NCBI GenBank assembly: GCA_945643635.1
Contig: CALZFC010000043.1
Coordinates: 803,501 to 867,500, forward strand
DNA length: 64,000 bases
DNA from: Allodiplogaster sudhausi
Lineage: Eukaryota > Nematoda > Chromadorea > Rhabditida > Diplogasteridae
Direction: 5' to 3'
The notes under the pieces are model-generated. The model did no database searches. It saw nothing but the letters and a program-made list of their open reading frames with translations, and was not told the DNA's origin. Below are positions 1 to 12,415 of this stretch, piece after piece. Position 1 is the first letter of the stretch. Each line of letters starts with the position of its first letter. The position numbers and the translations under genes were made by a program.

Positions 1-3000
1 GGGAGTGAGAGAGGAGAGAGAGAAAGAGAGGGGGAGAAATGAGTGAGTCATATGGCAACTGACGAGCTCGTTATGGCCTGAGTAACTGTGACCGGCGGCA
101 ACTCGTCCGGATCCCTCGTCCTCTGCTCCGTTGCCGCCGTCGCATAAGCATTATCAAGAGCAGAAGGGTCAAGATACTTGATTGAAGTGCGGGGAGCGTG
201 AGGATTGGAGAGACGGTTAGAGGGGCCTCTCAAAGAGTGTTCAATGGAAGTGTCCAGAGTGGATGATCCTGTGATCGAAGTGCTCCTTCCGCCAGAAGGG
301 GCAACAGTTCGCAGTCCGCGGCCGAGAGTCGGGGCAGTGATGGAAGGAGTGTAACTACAATGCATTGATTCGGTGGGAGACTCAGACAGGAAACACTGAC
401 GCGAGGTCCATGGAGACAAGATTGGCTCGGCTGGTGTCGGCCAGTTTGGAAGCGGCTGCAGGGATCCGGGGAGCGGGGGCGAAGGAGGAGGTCGAATTCA
501 TTCCACTCGAACATTTCGCTGCCAGGAAACGCAGTTGTCTTGCCGTACTGAAAAATGAACAGCTATAAAAAGAAATTAAATGAATATGTTGGTAAAAGAA
601 TGCAGAAAACCTCGTTGGGTTAGGCTTGTCTTCTGAGTCGTCGTAAGAAGACTTCTTCATGGTCAGCAAAGGCGAGTCCCCATAAGGAGAATTAGCCAGC
701 TGAGCCTCCATTAGCTTCACTTGTAGCTGAAATCCAATGGGTGTTACATAAAACAACCAATATTTTATGAAATCGCTTTTCTACATTAATACCACGGGGT
801 GGCCGGCCTGGTCCCAAGCTAAGAACCGACCATGTTGGCTGGGACAGGGGCCGGCTTAGGTTTCAGTTTCACTCTTTAATCACCCATTTCCAGAAAGCAT
901 TTCGACATAAGTTTGTTGTTTTGGAATAACAAGAAGAAAAATGCTGTTTCTGAACTATAATTTGTTTATAGACTGAGAAATATCACTATTTATTGCAATA
1001 TATGTGCTGAACCAAATTTCTATCTTGGGGGCCGGAATTTGTTTACCTGCTCACCCTGATTTTTACATAATAAAGACAAGAATAAACCTCGACTTGTGAA
1101 ATATTAGTGACGAGTTCAACTGGAGCGCTGACAGCTGCTAAAATTAATATTGTTATTAAAGTGAACGAGAGCCAAGCATGGCAACACTTTCTTGCCTGGA
1201 GCTGCAGCAGTCGTAGCACCGAAATGAGCCATTGCAGTGGGAGCCGAGCCGAAGAGACCGCCGGAGGTAGCAGCGGGGGCCGCTCCGAAGAGGGACGGCC
1301 CTCCCACGCCCGGCTTCGCACCGAACAGTCCACTTGATGCTGTCGAGGTTGTGGGGGCGCCTGCCAGGAAATATCTCATTAACTCATAAGACATTTACAT
1401 TCCCCAGATAATAAGATGGAAGAAAATGGAGGAACCGAATGGACTGGCAGTGGGCTGAGCTCCGAATGCAAAGGCAGGAGCGGCGGCTGGAGCCGGCTTG
1501 CCGAAGAGAGAAGCAGTGGAAGCAGCTGGCTGGCCAAAGGAAGGAGCACCGAAGGGAGAAGATGTTGTTGTCTGGGGAAGCAAAGGGAGAGAGTGACAGA
1601 CGAGGAGAGAGGAAGCCAACTAACAGCAGGAGCTCCGAAGCTGAAGGCACTGGTGGGAGCTGATGTGGCTGGCTGAGAGCCAAAGAGACCCGTGCCTGTC
1701 TGAGCAGCCGGTTGACCGAATGTCTTAACATTCATCCATCAAAACATCCCTCTTCTTCCATTTTCAATCATTTTAAAAGATCACTATTTCGTCACCTTGG
1801 AAACGAAGTGGTAAGATAGACAAACCGGTGCAGCGGCAGGGGCGCCAAAGAGGCTCGTTCCGGCAGCTGGGGCGGAGGCTCCGAAAGGAGAAGTCGTAGT
1901 GCCGAAGAGAGAAGTCGTTGGCTTTGCTCCAAAAGCACTCGTCCCAGTTTGAGTGGAGGAACCGAAGAGACTTCCTCCACTCCCGCCACTAGAACTTCCA
2001 AACGCAGGCGCTGACAAAGAAATTATCGTTAACATGATGACAACAAGGGCATACTTATACACTATAATCTTGAAACTAACTCGATGTAGCTCCAAAGATG
2101 GACTTGTTCTGAGTGGACTGCCCGAAGAGGCCAGTGGTCGCAGGTTGTTTCTGAGCTGAAGCACCAAACAATCCGCCCCCACTGGCTGCTGGTGTCTTTC
2201 GGTTCGCGAGGTAATCATCAACTCGAAGTTCCTTCAATGTGCATCAATATATTAAATTGGAGCTTGGAAATGAAGAATTCCTTTTTAACCTCGAGATTCT
2301 TCCCTTCGTACTGCTTCATGGCGGTTATGCACATATGCTTTGTACTAATAGATTGACTTGTGTTGTTCTTCTGCATTGTATCTTGACCAACAAATGGCTC
2401 GAACTTAACGGAAGTTCCACTTGGAGCTGCGGAGGACGCTACAATTCATGAGCATTTAAAGGGAAGGAATCTGGAAAAGTGTCCACTAATTAACAATGGC
2501 TAGTTTATTATACTCTTGTTTGCCTATAAAACTCATAAATTCAATGAAATATAACGATAATGAAAAGCATTAAGTCAACCAACTGCCAAATATAGAAGCA
2601 GTAGAAGACTGTTGTTGTTGCTGTGAATTGCCAAAAAGGGATGTGGAAGAAGCGCCAAATGTAGCATTATTTGAAGAGGCGCCAAAAAGAGATGGCTTGG
2701 ACTGACCGAATAACCCTCCCGAAGTATTCGACTGAGGCGTGGAACTGCCTACAAATATTGTTAATTTTTTTATTTTTACAAAATACAAAGATAACAACTA
2801 ACCGAAAAGTGGTGCTGATGGTGCAGATGACGCCGTGCTCGTGCCGAAGAGACTTCCACTTGGTTTCTGGCCAAAGAGAGAAGTCGTCTGTTGCTGAGCA
2901 GGCTGTTGCGGCTGCCCAAACATGCTCTTGTTCTGGCCGAACAGTGAAGAACCTGAGACAGTAATGATCAGAGTTACGGCCGCACATAATAATGATTCGG

Positions 3001-3065
3001 TCACAACCTCCGCCGAAGCTAGTGTTCGTTGTCGACTGCCCGAATGGAGATTTGTTGCCGAACAT
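1..3065 (-). CDS. NUP98: Nucleoporin NUP98, N-terminal FG/GLEBS part (partial)
   Basis: FG nucleoporin of the nuclear pore channel; NUP98 binds the mRNA export factor RAE1/Gle2 through its GLEBS motif. The start ATG at 3065 opens MFGNKSPFGQ. Twelve exons in consistent phase follow: 3065-3008, 2952-2803, 2748-2584, 2438-2290, 2231-2081, 2010-1826, 1723-1625, 1571-1436, 1360-1188, 726-611, 547-401 and from 354 leftwards. They encode many GLFG/SLFG/FG repeats. The fourth and fifth exons encode the GLEBS motif (VKFEPFVGQDTM, KHMCITAMKQYE, then ELRVDDYLANRK). The exon at 726 has NSPYGDSPL, matching the conserved segment after the FG region. The C-terminal autoproteolytic domain, and any NUP96 part, lie beyond position 1. 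The 461-nt intron at 1187-727 is unusually long for this gene. The reading beyond about position 100 is unclear. Confidence 0.93.
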
Positions 3066-3591
3066 GGCAACTGCTCGGCAACTGGTATAAATGGACAAGT
3101 AAGTTCAAGGTTAAACATGTACTAAGGGCAGAATATGATTTACACGACCAAGAATCGACAAGGTTTACATTCCCCTAAAAGTGACCATCGCTTAACGCAA
3201 TTCAACGGAGCGATACTACAACTCCAAAATAAAAGAAAACGGAGCCTCGCGTCCAAAATTTTCGAAGCCGCATAATTATCACCATGCACTTGGCAACTCC
3301 ATTGTTGCTCACGCTGACACATAAATTTACACCACTCCGCACATCAAGTGAACATGAAGCTATAATGGAATATTATACCCAAAAACTAAACTATAACTGT
3401 CTTCATTTCTGCTTCCACTTACACATTGTACTTTAGTCGAGCGGACCAAGCAAGAAAAGTATGATATGGTTAGCCCTCAGTTCCCACTGATATTAACCAA
3501 GTCTGTGACAGGTTAGAAAAACCGATATGCCAATCTAATTATGCATTTGTCTTTCCAATAATTCATTGCATCGTATTACGTCTTAGCTGCT

Positions 3592-3970
3592 TTATTTATG
3601 GGATGTAATCTGTCTCATGACGACGTCTCTACCAAGAAGCTTTCTCTTCTCCTCTTCAACGATATCTTCAAGAGAAGGGAAACGGGCCTCTTCCCTCTCC
3701 GGTCTCGGGAGTAATTTCCTCTCTTGTGGAATACCTTCCTTCAGTTTCAGCCTGGCCTCATGCTGCAGAATGACCTCTGTCTGCAAAATGAGTTTGCATT
3801 TTTTTTTACCTTCGACAGATTAAAACATTAGCTTCCTTCTTTTTTTTATGAAGAAAATGGTAATTCTGAACCTCCTTCGTCCATGAATATCCGGAGGGCG
3901 ACCCCACAAGGAGATGCCGTAGTTTGCCGCGCGAGAGGAGGTCAATCTCCTCGAATTCGGCATCGCTCAT
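3592..3970 (-). CDS. Small charged protein, unknown function
   Basis: Two exons (3970-3872 and 3780-3592) encode about 95 residues starting MSDAEFEEIDLL and ending in a Glu/Arg/Lys-rich helical segment (PSLEDIVEEEKRKLLGR) with a stop at 3592. I do not recognise the family. It lies 116 nt downstream of the DMAC2 stop on the same strand. A splice acceptor (cactatcag) sits about 16 nt before its ATG, so it could be the second gene of a two-gene operon. Alternatively it could be an extra 3' exon set of DMAC2, but every in-phase reading of DMAC2 that I find stops at 4086. Confidence 0.5.
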
Positions 3971-4085
3971 TGCGGGGATCTCTCTTCTGATAGTGGAAGT
4001 GACGATTGGATGGTCGTCATCGGTCACAGCCACTCGCTCACTCACCTCAATTCATTCTTCTGCTGCTTCCGCACACTCCTACCAT

Positions 4086-5516
4086 TTACTGTACATGTTT
4101 GACTACAGTATGACAGCAAGATCTATAGAATACCTTGCCAACAACATAAAACAGTCGACCACTCTCGTCTTCTGCGAAAGCATTGCCTGCAATGGACTCT
4201 GCCTTCTTCTCTGATAAAAAAAAGGTCAGTGGAAGACGCACCTCTGGCATCTTGGACAACAGCGGGATGTTGCAGCAACTTCAGCTCGGCGAGAAGGTCC
4301 TCGAGCTGTGCTTCGTAGTCAATTCCAAGAACATTCAGGCCCGAAATGCTGTCTTCCAGAAGGAGCGTGGCCTTTGCCATGTCCTAGAAAACTCGTAAAT
4401 CAACCACGAATGCTGAAGGACATTCCTTGACTGAGGGGTCACTTACCTTACTATGCTGAAATCCTTCGAAGCGCAAATACTTCAATTGCTTCAATGGTCG
4501 GAGGCCCATGAGACCTAGAATACGGAGATTCTTAATAGGCTTGAATAGAAATCGAAGATTTCGCAACCATTAGCAGTGATGCGAGAGCATCCACTGAGAT
4601 CGAGCATGGTGAGAGTGGGAAGAAGAGCGCCCACCCGACCCACGCACCAGTCGTCGATGAACTCGCAGCCCGCCACTCGAAGCAGTCGCAGATGCTCCAG
4701 GCCACTCAGATTCTCAAGGCCTGCAGTCATTGTACCATTCACACTATCAATCTAGGAAGGAAACAAACCTTCGAAAAGCAGTTCAGTATTTGACGCATCC
4801 ACAGCTTCAATATACAAACCGGGCACTTTTCTCCCAGGAAGACTGTAATTCTTAACAAGGAACTGCTTCACTACTGAAAAGAAAACAGAAAAGGTGAACC
4901 TTCTTCTCGTCCATCTTGTACCATGTGTCATCCCCAACAAACTTGACAGCTGCTCCTCTGTGCACAAGGAAGTGAGCAGCAGCCAGGTCTGGACCCAGGA
5001 ACAACAATCGCTCCGGTATCATCCTGTCAGGGACATCTTCCCATTTCTATACATTGTAGGAATCTAGAAGGAGATTAATAATAACCTTTGATCATACTGA
5101 AGATGAGTGAAATGATCGTATCTCGCAACACGGCGAATGTTATCAAAACTGTGATCAATGTACCGCATCTGGGTGTGATTCGTGAGAAGGTCCATCGGGA
5201 AAGCTCCAGTTTCCTTCCGGGTCATGTCCGCTCTATCCTTCTTCGGCAACACTCAAAAGATATTTGCAGTGCTAACAAAAAAGAACAAACGAACATAATA
5301 GAAGATAAGGAGTAAACTAATCGAACCGTCTTCAGGCCGTTCCGGACTGATGTACATGCCATGGTTGAGCTTGATGGCATTCCGGAGAATGACCTTTTCC
5401 TTGACAGTCTCGTCCCGCTCCTTCACGGCGTCCTGCCACCTCTTAAAGCGATTCCACTTGTGCACCCAGTGAGAAGCAAACCGGATGCCCACTCTCCGGC
5501 CCCCGGCCGACTGCAT
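4086..5516 (-). CDS. DMAC2: DMAC2/ATP5S-like mitochondrial leucine-rich-repeat protein
   Basis: DMAC2 assists assembly of the distal membrane arm of respiratory complex I; its paralogue DMAC2L is ATP-synthase factor B. Exons are near 5516-5327, 5251-5086, 5023-4900, 4865-4780, 4720-4447, 4383-4242 and 4190-4086. Diagnostic segments in order are FLGPDLAAAHFLVHRGAAVKF, EAVDASNTELLFEGLENL, FIDDWCVGRV, LTMLDLSGCSRITANG and NVLGIDYEAQLEDL. These parallel human DMAC2 (AVKF, EAVDAGD, VDDWCLSRL, SLAGCPRIS, VVGVDW). Two places do not join cleanly: the junction near 4899-4866 needs a 34-nt intron, and one base appears missing near 4571, where ITANG must shift frame to continue as LRNLRFLFKPIKNLRIL. The gene may be functional with a sequence error, or damaged. 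The N-terminus is weakly supported. Confidence 0.75.
4560..4580 (-). other. Apparent one-base frameshift in DMAC2
   Basis: The LRR exon reads ITANG in one frame and LRNLRFLFKPIKNLRILGL in the next. Inserting one T would restore a continuous LRR. No GT-AG intron of plausible size and phase bridges the two. Confidence 0.5.
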
Positions 5517-6432
5517 CTTCCAGTGGCTACTACAAGCAACTCATTCTACATCAACAACGCAACTGCAAGAAGACATCCACAACCCTCAACTGCCCATAAA
5601 CGCAATCGCATACCCCTCTCCTCTTCCTCTACATATCTACTGCTACATTACATCACTTTACTATATCATCACTTACTCTTTACAACTGCCAAAAGAAATG
5701 GAGAACAGTTGTATGTTGATGTTACCCCTTTCCAGCTTTCAAGTCAAAGTACAGTACCCGATGGCGCAATCGGTCGCAACTCCTTTCAGCACCTGATTCA
5801 CGGAGTGCACCACTTCATTATACGCAGAAAGCACAACCCGATAGTACTTTATTTGAATGTGGAGTAGTATTTCATACTGATTATGAGACAAATGTTCGAG
5901 GCGTCTATCATATGCAACATTTAAAATACAAATACATGTTAACAAAATACATATATAAAATTCATTTTGTACAAGGCAAGGAACGGACGAAAATGAAAGA
6001 AAACCTTCGTAGGCATGTATCTACATTACTTTGAATCAACTTGACACGGGGGGTACCCGCCCTTAAAAAATTCCGGAAATTTGACACAGCAAATACCGTA
6101 CTTTTCCGCGTTGCGCCCGTTTCATGCGTCGCGGCAAGGCACAGCATACAGCTCGCCTCCAAATGCATCGATCGAAGTGATTTAAACTCCCTCCAAAAGT
6201 TACCGTAATATTTGGTTATATTCGAGCAACTGGCAATTTGCCAGCAGTTTCACCTTAGCTCTAATGATTTTTAAGTCCCACTCCAAATTGCGATCTGGTA
6301 AATCTCGGCGAAAATCTCGACCAATCTAATTCACAACTACACTCGTTCACCATAACGAACATGGATACCCCCCATGACTTGAGCAAACGTGAGGGAAAGA
6401 AACACCGTGCGCAGCATTAATCAAGTGTCAGG
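5517..6432. other. Spacer between DMAC2 and the CX gene
   Basis: There is no recognised gene. An open stretch on the minus strand at about 5920-5742, preceded by an acceptor-like tag, looks codon-like but does not join DMAC2 in phase. A dispersed repeat copy lies at 6184-6271. Confidence 0.4.
6184..6271 (+). repeat. Dispersed repeat, copy 1
   Basis: It shares aactccctccaaaagttacc, then gtaatat, gcaactggcaatttgccagc and ttcacctt with 12112-12207, in the same orientation and order with small indels. It contains the imperfect palindrome tggcaatttgcca. Confidence 0.7.
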
Positions 6433-8702
6433 TTAATGACTGTATCCGTTGTAGTTAGGATATTGTTGTTGAGGGTAAGGCTGTTGCTGATTCTGAGGAT
6501 ACGGCGGTTGAGGAGGGTATCCTTGGGGGGAGAAGGGTTGTTGGGGGTAAGAGTCTTGTTGAGCAGGGTAGTTGTTCATCTGGTACTGATGGCCATCGTG
6601 GTCCTTCTCGCTCCCTCCACAACAAGGGAAGATGAAGCCACAGCACTTGTAGACAAGGAAGCAACCGCAGCAACACAGGAGGAGAAGGAACACCACGACT
6701 CTGCAAGAGAAGCAACACTCAGGGACATGCACAACTCAGACGGAGCAGAGGGAGCAAGAGGAAGGGAGGGCGCAGAGAGGAAGACAAGGGTAAAGAGGCA
6801 GAGAAGGGGAGAGAAAAGAGTTACCGACTTCGGACTCATGCCTGAAGGGGATTTCCGAGGAGCGGCAGAAGAACTGTCAGCGCACTGAAACGCATTTTTT
6901 GGGCTTATAAAGGAAGCAGAACATAAGCTAATCTCAATTTGTTGACATGAGAAAAGAAAGTACAGATCGCAATTCTCATCCCCAGAAATGAGCCAGAAAA
7001 TGGGTCAAATCAGTCAACTTTTAAGCTAGAAAATGAGGAACTGCACCAGTACGAATATTTTGAGATGAGAGAGCGCTTGAAAGAGGCGTAGAAGAGACGG
7101 AAATACAAGGGAAAGGAAGGAAAGGGGAGCTTACATTAGTACGATCGTTCCCACGGAAGACCCCCCTCCGCCGCGCCCTCCACTTGGAGCGTTGTTCGGG
7201 TTCATTCCCGGAGACGACGCAGCAGCGGGGCAGCAGTCCGTTCCACAACACACTTCTGAGCCAGTGCGGCAACTCCAAGTCACCGACTTCGGTCGAGTGC
7301 CATCGGCGAATTGTAGCTGAAGAGAGAGAGAAAATGAGATGAAGAGAGAGAGAGGGGGGGAGAGAAGGGGAGGGAGAGAGAGAGGGGAAGAAAGAGAAAG
7401 AGGAAGAGGGAGAGAGAGAGGGGAGAGAGAAAGAGGGACAGGGGGGAGAGAGAGAAAGAGGAAGAGGGGGGAGAGAGAGAAAGAGCGATTGGGGGGGAGA
7501 AAGAGAAAGAGGGAGAGGAAGGAGAGAGAGAAAGAGGGAGAGGGGGGAGAGAGAGAAAGAGGGAGAGGGGGGAGAGAGAGAAGAGGGAGAGAGAGAAAGC
7601 GAGCGAGAAAGCGATGAGAGCTAGAAAGGGAGATGGAGAGGAAAGGGAGATGGAGAGGAAAGGGATCAGGAGAGAACAGAGACAGAGAGAGAGAGAGAGA
7701 TACCAAGAGCAGTAAAGAAGAAAGCGATGAGAAAACAAACATTGTTGAAGATTTGATCAGGGTTAGGAGTGGTGGAAACAGCTGAAGCTTGGGTTGAAGT
7801 AGCCTGACCGTCCGGACCAACTGTGGTTGTTGTTGGTGGAGCAACCGTTACCTTAATCAATCATCATCAATACCTTATTCAACATTCTCCCTAAGTGCAG
7901 GGCAAAGGAAAACCTTTTCACAATCACTCTCTCCCCCATTATCTCTCTCTCTCTCTTTATTTCTCTCTCCCTCTTTCTTTATTTCTCTCTCTCTCTCTCT
8001 TTATTTCTCTCTCTCTCTTTCTCACTCTATCTCACTCTCACTCTCTCTCTCTCTCTCTCTCCTATCGACATACCGACTGAAGTTCGGAGAGCGGGACGGA
8101 GCACATGAACATGCCAGCCTGTCCCTTGTAGTTGTTCTCATCCCAGTAGTAGTTCCTTCCGTTCTGATGGAACGGAGTGGATGCATGATGGATGATTGCC
8201 TTCCCTGCTTCCCATGCCACGACTCCTCCCACTGCCCCCAGAGCACCCGCTGCCAGTGCAGTCTTCCACGTGCTTCCGCTGCTACGAGACCCCGGACCAG
8301 AGTTCGACCAAGTCTGGCCTCTGCAATCATATTCATTCTTCAGAAGGTATTGAATGTAACTTCGAAGACTCACGGTCTGGGTGCATTGAAGCCTCCGCCG
8401 GGATGGAATCCTCCTTGATTCGGAGGATGAGGAGCGAAGCCGCCTTGATTCGGTCGGAAGTTTCCCCCTCCAGGTTGAGGCTGAGGATGAAAGCCGCCCG
8501 GCTGAGGTTGTGGATGGAAACCACCAGGCTGAGACTGGGGATGGAATCCACCGCTTCCCCCAGCTGGTGCAGCTCCTCCAATAGATCCACGAGAAGCTGA
8601 GGATCCGCGACTTCCAGAAGAGAGGCTTCCAGCTCCGGAGGAACGTCGCGGCAACACCGGAGAAGAAAGCAGAAGAACGAAGACGACCACAACCCAGTCC
8701 AT
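6433..8702 (-). CDS. CX-module type I membrane protein with Gly/Pro/Gln repeats
   Basis: Exons 8702-8374, 8320-8074, 7851-7741, 7316-7135 and 6700-6433 give 378 residues in consistent phase. Order of parts: a signal peptide (MDWVVVVFVLLLSS); a Ser/Gly-rich stretch; repeats of GGFHPQPQP; a hydrophobic Ala/Gly patch; the CX-type core (NYYWDENNY, GMFMC, then FADGTRPKSVTWSC and CCGTDCCP); a Gly-rich linker; one membrane segment (VVVFLLLLCCCGCFLVY); and a cytoplasmic Pro/Gln/Tyr-rich tail (YPQQPFSPQGYPPQPPYPQ). The CX module (Pfam CX) is known mainly from nematode proteins of unknown function, so only cell-surface topology can be inferred. An acceptor (ttctcttcag) lies directly before the ATG. Introns at 7317-7740 and 7852-8073 are filled with purine/pyrimidine repeats. 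Confidence 0.85.
7321..7712. repeat. (GA)n-rich tract in CX intron
   Basis: About 390 nt of almost pure purine on the plus strand (gagaga with ggg and aaag interruptions) fills the intron between two CX exons. Open frames here are artefacts. Confidence 0.95.
7914..8063. repeat. (CT)n tract in CX intron
   Basis: Pure pyrimidine microsatellite on the plus strand with ttatttctct interruptions. Confidence 0.95.
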
Positions 8703-9805
8703 CTGAAGAGAATAACTATCCTAGTTGGGGGGGAGGGGGCAAATATTTTAATTTTTCACTCTACCACAAAAAATGCATAGAAGGGTTTCAGGCCATGGGG
8801 AACACGAATATAAGGTTCTAGGTCATGGGGAACACGAATATAATGCTCGGAAACACTAATATAGTACCAATTCAGCAGTAATGAATAGAGATGATGCGAA
8901 AAGAACGTAATGTTCGAGATTAGCAGGTCTGAAAACCCCTTAGAGCAGAATTGTATGAACATTATCCATCAATAACCCCGATTTGTAATGGCTTCTCGAA
9001 AGTAGGCCAATTTCGCTAACAGGTTCAACAAATTACAATGTCAATGAAGATCTGAAACGGGGTGCTACAACTACGAATGAATAGAATAAAACGACTGGGA
9101 TAATCGAGAGTAGAAAAGAGAAACGGAAAGGAAGCTAGAGAACAAGAGGCTATGGCGAGGAAGACGACGACACGCAAACCGGTCCCTGTTTCTTTCTCTC
9201 TTTTCACTCTCTCGCTCGCTCTCTCTCCCTCTCTCTCTCTCTATCTCTCTCTCTCTTTCCTTCTCTTTCTCTCCATCCCTCTACCTCTCTCTCAAATGCA
9301 GAGAGCGCACAGGTGAGAGGAAACGAAAGGCCTTCGCTATTGAGAGCGCGAGAAAGAATGCAGACAAAATAGAGGATGAGAGAAGATGACCGGGACTGTT
9401 TGGCAGGCATCGATGGCACCAACGATTTCTTCAGATCACTGCCTTGCTCAGTCACCGATTACACTAATCAGGGAGTTCTGCCAACTGTTATGAAACAGCT
9501 CAAGCAACACGGGGAACGTTCTTCAATGCAAAACTGTGCACCATTCGTCTTCCATCAATACTGGTAAATAACACTAGCCTTACAGAATGACACACGCGCA
9601 CGTTTACTGGGAACACACTATAAATGCTCCTACGTGTTAGTAATTCGATATCTAATAATAGAGGAGAAGTCCTTTTTAATAAATAATCGAGGTGCCTAGC
9701 CAGGATTGTATGCAGTGACCACGCATCAAGCGTAACATTCGTGAAATACTAAAAAGGAGCAGGACGATCAGTGGAAAATGAAAGGCGCCAGTGGGGAAAG
9801 TGAGT

Positions 9806-9854
<49 letters not shown>

Positions 9855-11367
9855 AGAGGGTGTGGGAGTGAGAGGGATACGAGAGAAGGAGAGGGAAAGA
9901 GAGAACGTGTGTGTGTGTTTGTGATAGAAATAGAGCGAGAAGAATGAGAGGCGAAGTATGTATACCGACAAAGAGGCAGTCATGGCAACGAGCATAAAAC
10001 ATCCCAATCCTTCAGATTCTCTGCTCGCCATCGTGCTCTCATCTGTCTCCTAATAAAATTGTTTAACACAATTTTAATCTGCATTTTTGAGAGGGCCAAT
10101 TTCAAGATCACTCAAGAGTAAAATAATAAAGCTTTAGAATTCTGAATTTGGAATATATATGTATGTATATATACATATATATGTGTACATGTGTATGTAT
10201 ATATGTATATATTTTTATATATACAAATATATATACACAGCGTTCCGAACAGCAGCATATATATTCTTAATTCATCATTTTCTTCTGTTTTGAAGTGCAT
10301 GCAGAGAATACGCCGAGCGAGCTCATATATAAGAATTTCACACTTGGCATGTCTTTATCTGAAAGGCAAACTGTAACATCAATGAGGCGAGTGTAAGATT
10401 TGACAAGCAAGTGCTGCGTAATAGGTTAAAGGGTAAACAAGAACCTAATAAAATGGCAACATTGTAAAGCGTGGCAGAGTGAGAGGAGAGAGATAATACT
10501 CGAGAAGGCAACTTGAAAGGAAGAAGGGCAAGTGTGGAGGTGTTAGAGGAGAAGTCAACAACGTCGAGGAGGAAGGAGAGCTCTGCCTCACGAGATGAGA
10601 CTTGTCTTCTCTACCCTATTCATCTCTCTTCAGACTAGATCCATCCTGAACACTATACTCATCAGTCGTTATCAAGTTGCACAACTGACATGAGATAGAA
10701 GATCGCGGAGAATTCCATGGCAGGAATGTCTTCATGACAGAAGAAGGAGTTGATGATAAAGGAAGATAAGACTGACATGGAGAGTCGGCAAGAAGAGGAG
10801 CAGCGAGTGAGGACTGCCATGGAAACAAGAGTAGGCAACTGCTTGGGAGAAGTCGCATCCCAGAGAGGAGGGAGGGAGGAGAGGTACAGGATGGGAACAG
10901 GGGGTAAGGGAGGTGACAGAGGTACAGAATGGGAAGAGGACAGAGGTACAGAATGGGAAGAGGACAGAGGTACAGAATGGGGAGAGTTGGTAAGGGAGGA
11001 GGAGGCGTACAGGGAGGACAGGGAGGGAGAGAGGTAAGGGAGGGGAGAGACGTACAGGGAGGGAGGTAAGGGAGAGGAAAGAGGTACAGGTAGACGACGA
11101 CTTTGTTTGTGTTGAGACGAAGTACACGCAAGGTGCTCGGTTCCGTTCGTCACTCCTTTTCACTCTATCCTTCGCCTACTTTCTCCTTCTTTTCCCTCTC
11201 TCGCCTTGTTGACTTGTTTTCCTTTCATTTTATCCTCCTATTCTCTTGTTGCTCCCGAGTCGCCTTCCCATTCTAATATCCCTTTCATTCCTCCTTCTCA
11301 CCATACTATTCCACCCTACATCCATTCAAATGTACCTATTCTCTCTCTGCTCTCTCTACTCTCTCTC

Positions 11368-11429
<62 letters not shown>

Positions 11430-12111
11430 CCATCTTATCTCCCTTAATTGTCTTTGTCAATGTTTGTTACGAATATCCTTTACAACTCCACACTTGTGGG
11501 AGTGAAGGCCTGGTCAACAACAAGAAATTAATACAAACAGTATTAAGAGTAAAAGGTTTAAAACATTACACCTGCATAGTAGGTACAATGCGTTCAGACA
11601 TTAATTTTTCACATAAAAATCGTGCATTTCTTGTTTGCTCCTGACAGTAAACCAGTCGAATCTGGTATTCCCATTCTCAAAGGCCCTCTTGGCAACTGTC
11701 CACATCCCATATAAGCAGAGAGGAAGTCTGAGAAGGCAAGGGAGTGATGAGCATTCAATCAGTCCCTCTCCACATCCAACAAAGAGGTCGACTGCAGACA
11801 TTTACCCAAAAATAAATTCCTTTTTTTTTGCAGCTAGTGCTTTGCATTTGACTTGAGAGTTACACATGGTACGTACATATGTCATTATTGCTGCACGAAG
11901 AGAGTTACTATGTGAAATGTTAGCAGGTGCAGTGAAATAGATATTAATTATTATGTGTAAAGCTTTCCACATTTCTTGTTGTGACATGATTTCATATTAT
12001 TTTTCTAACATTTTAAATTTTTCTTTCTCAGAATCATAATTAGTGTGAAAAGTATCTTTAGTGCTGGTGCGTTTTACAAACGAGCGAAACGTTATTTTGC
12101 TACTCGCGAGT
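8703..12111. other. Intergenic region with microsatellites
   Basis: No recognised gene in 3.4 kb. It holds a (CT)n tract at 9205-9295, a (GA)n tract at 9804-9851, an alternating TATATG/TATACA tract at 10154-10240, a short tandem array of about 24 nt (gaggtacagaatgggaagag) at 10918-10985, and a (CT)n tract at 11339-11430. Minus-strand frames around 9990-10031 and 10616-10860 contain non-repetitive stretches, but I could not assign them to a family. Confidence 0.5.
10918..10985. repeat. Tandem repeat, about 24-nt period
   Basis: Three consecutive copies of an aggtacagaatgggaagag-type unit lie inside a longer Gly/Arg-type purine-rich stretch. Confidence 0.7.
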
Positions 12112-12207
12112 AACTCCCTCCAAAAGTTACCGTAATATGTGGTCATTAATTTGAAAATTCTGGCAACTGGCAATTTGCCAGCAATTTCACCTTCGCTAAT
12201 GATTTTG
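12112..12207 (+). repeat. Dispersed repeat, copy 2
   Basis: Second copy of the element at 6184-6271, lying about 200 nt upstream of the ZDHHC start codon. Confidence 0.7.
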
Positions 12208-12415
12208 AAGTTCCGTTCCTTTTGTGTCACACAATACGATTGTGGAAAACTTAAGAAATTCACAGTTCGACGCACCAAAATTCTCTCAAACCGGAAGGGG
12301 GTACCCTCCGTGTACTCGGTGAGGTCTTTTTTTTTCTTACGAATGTGCTTTGTATATCGGATAAATTTTATGTTATTTATTTATTTATCCTGGAGAAAGT
12401 CTTTTGAAACGATGA

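Noticed and set aside
1188..1200. GC donor in NUP98 (after GCTCCAG)
   Set aside because: A GT donor 9 nt downstream (AAGAAA then gtgttg) keeps the reading frame with the next exon, whereas the GC donor does not.
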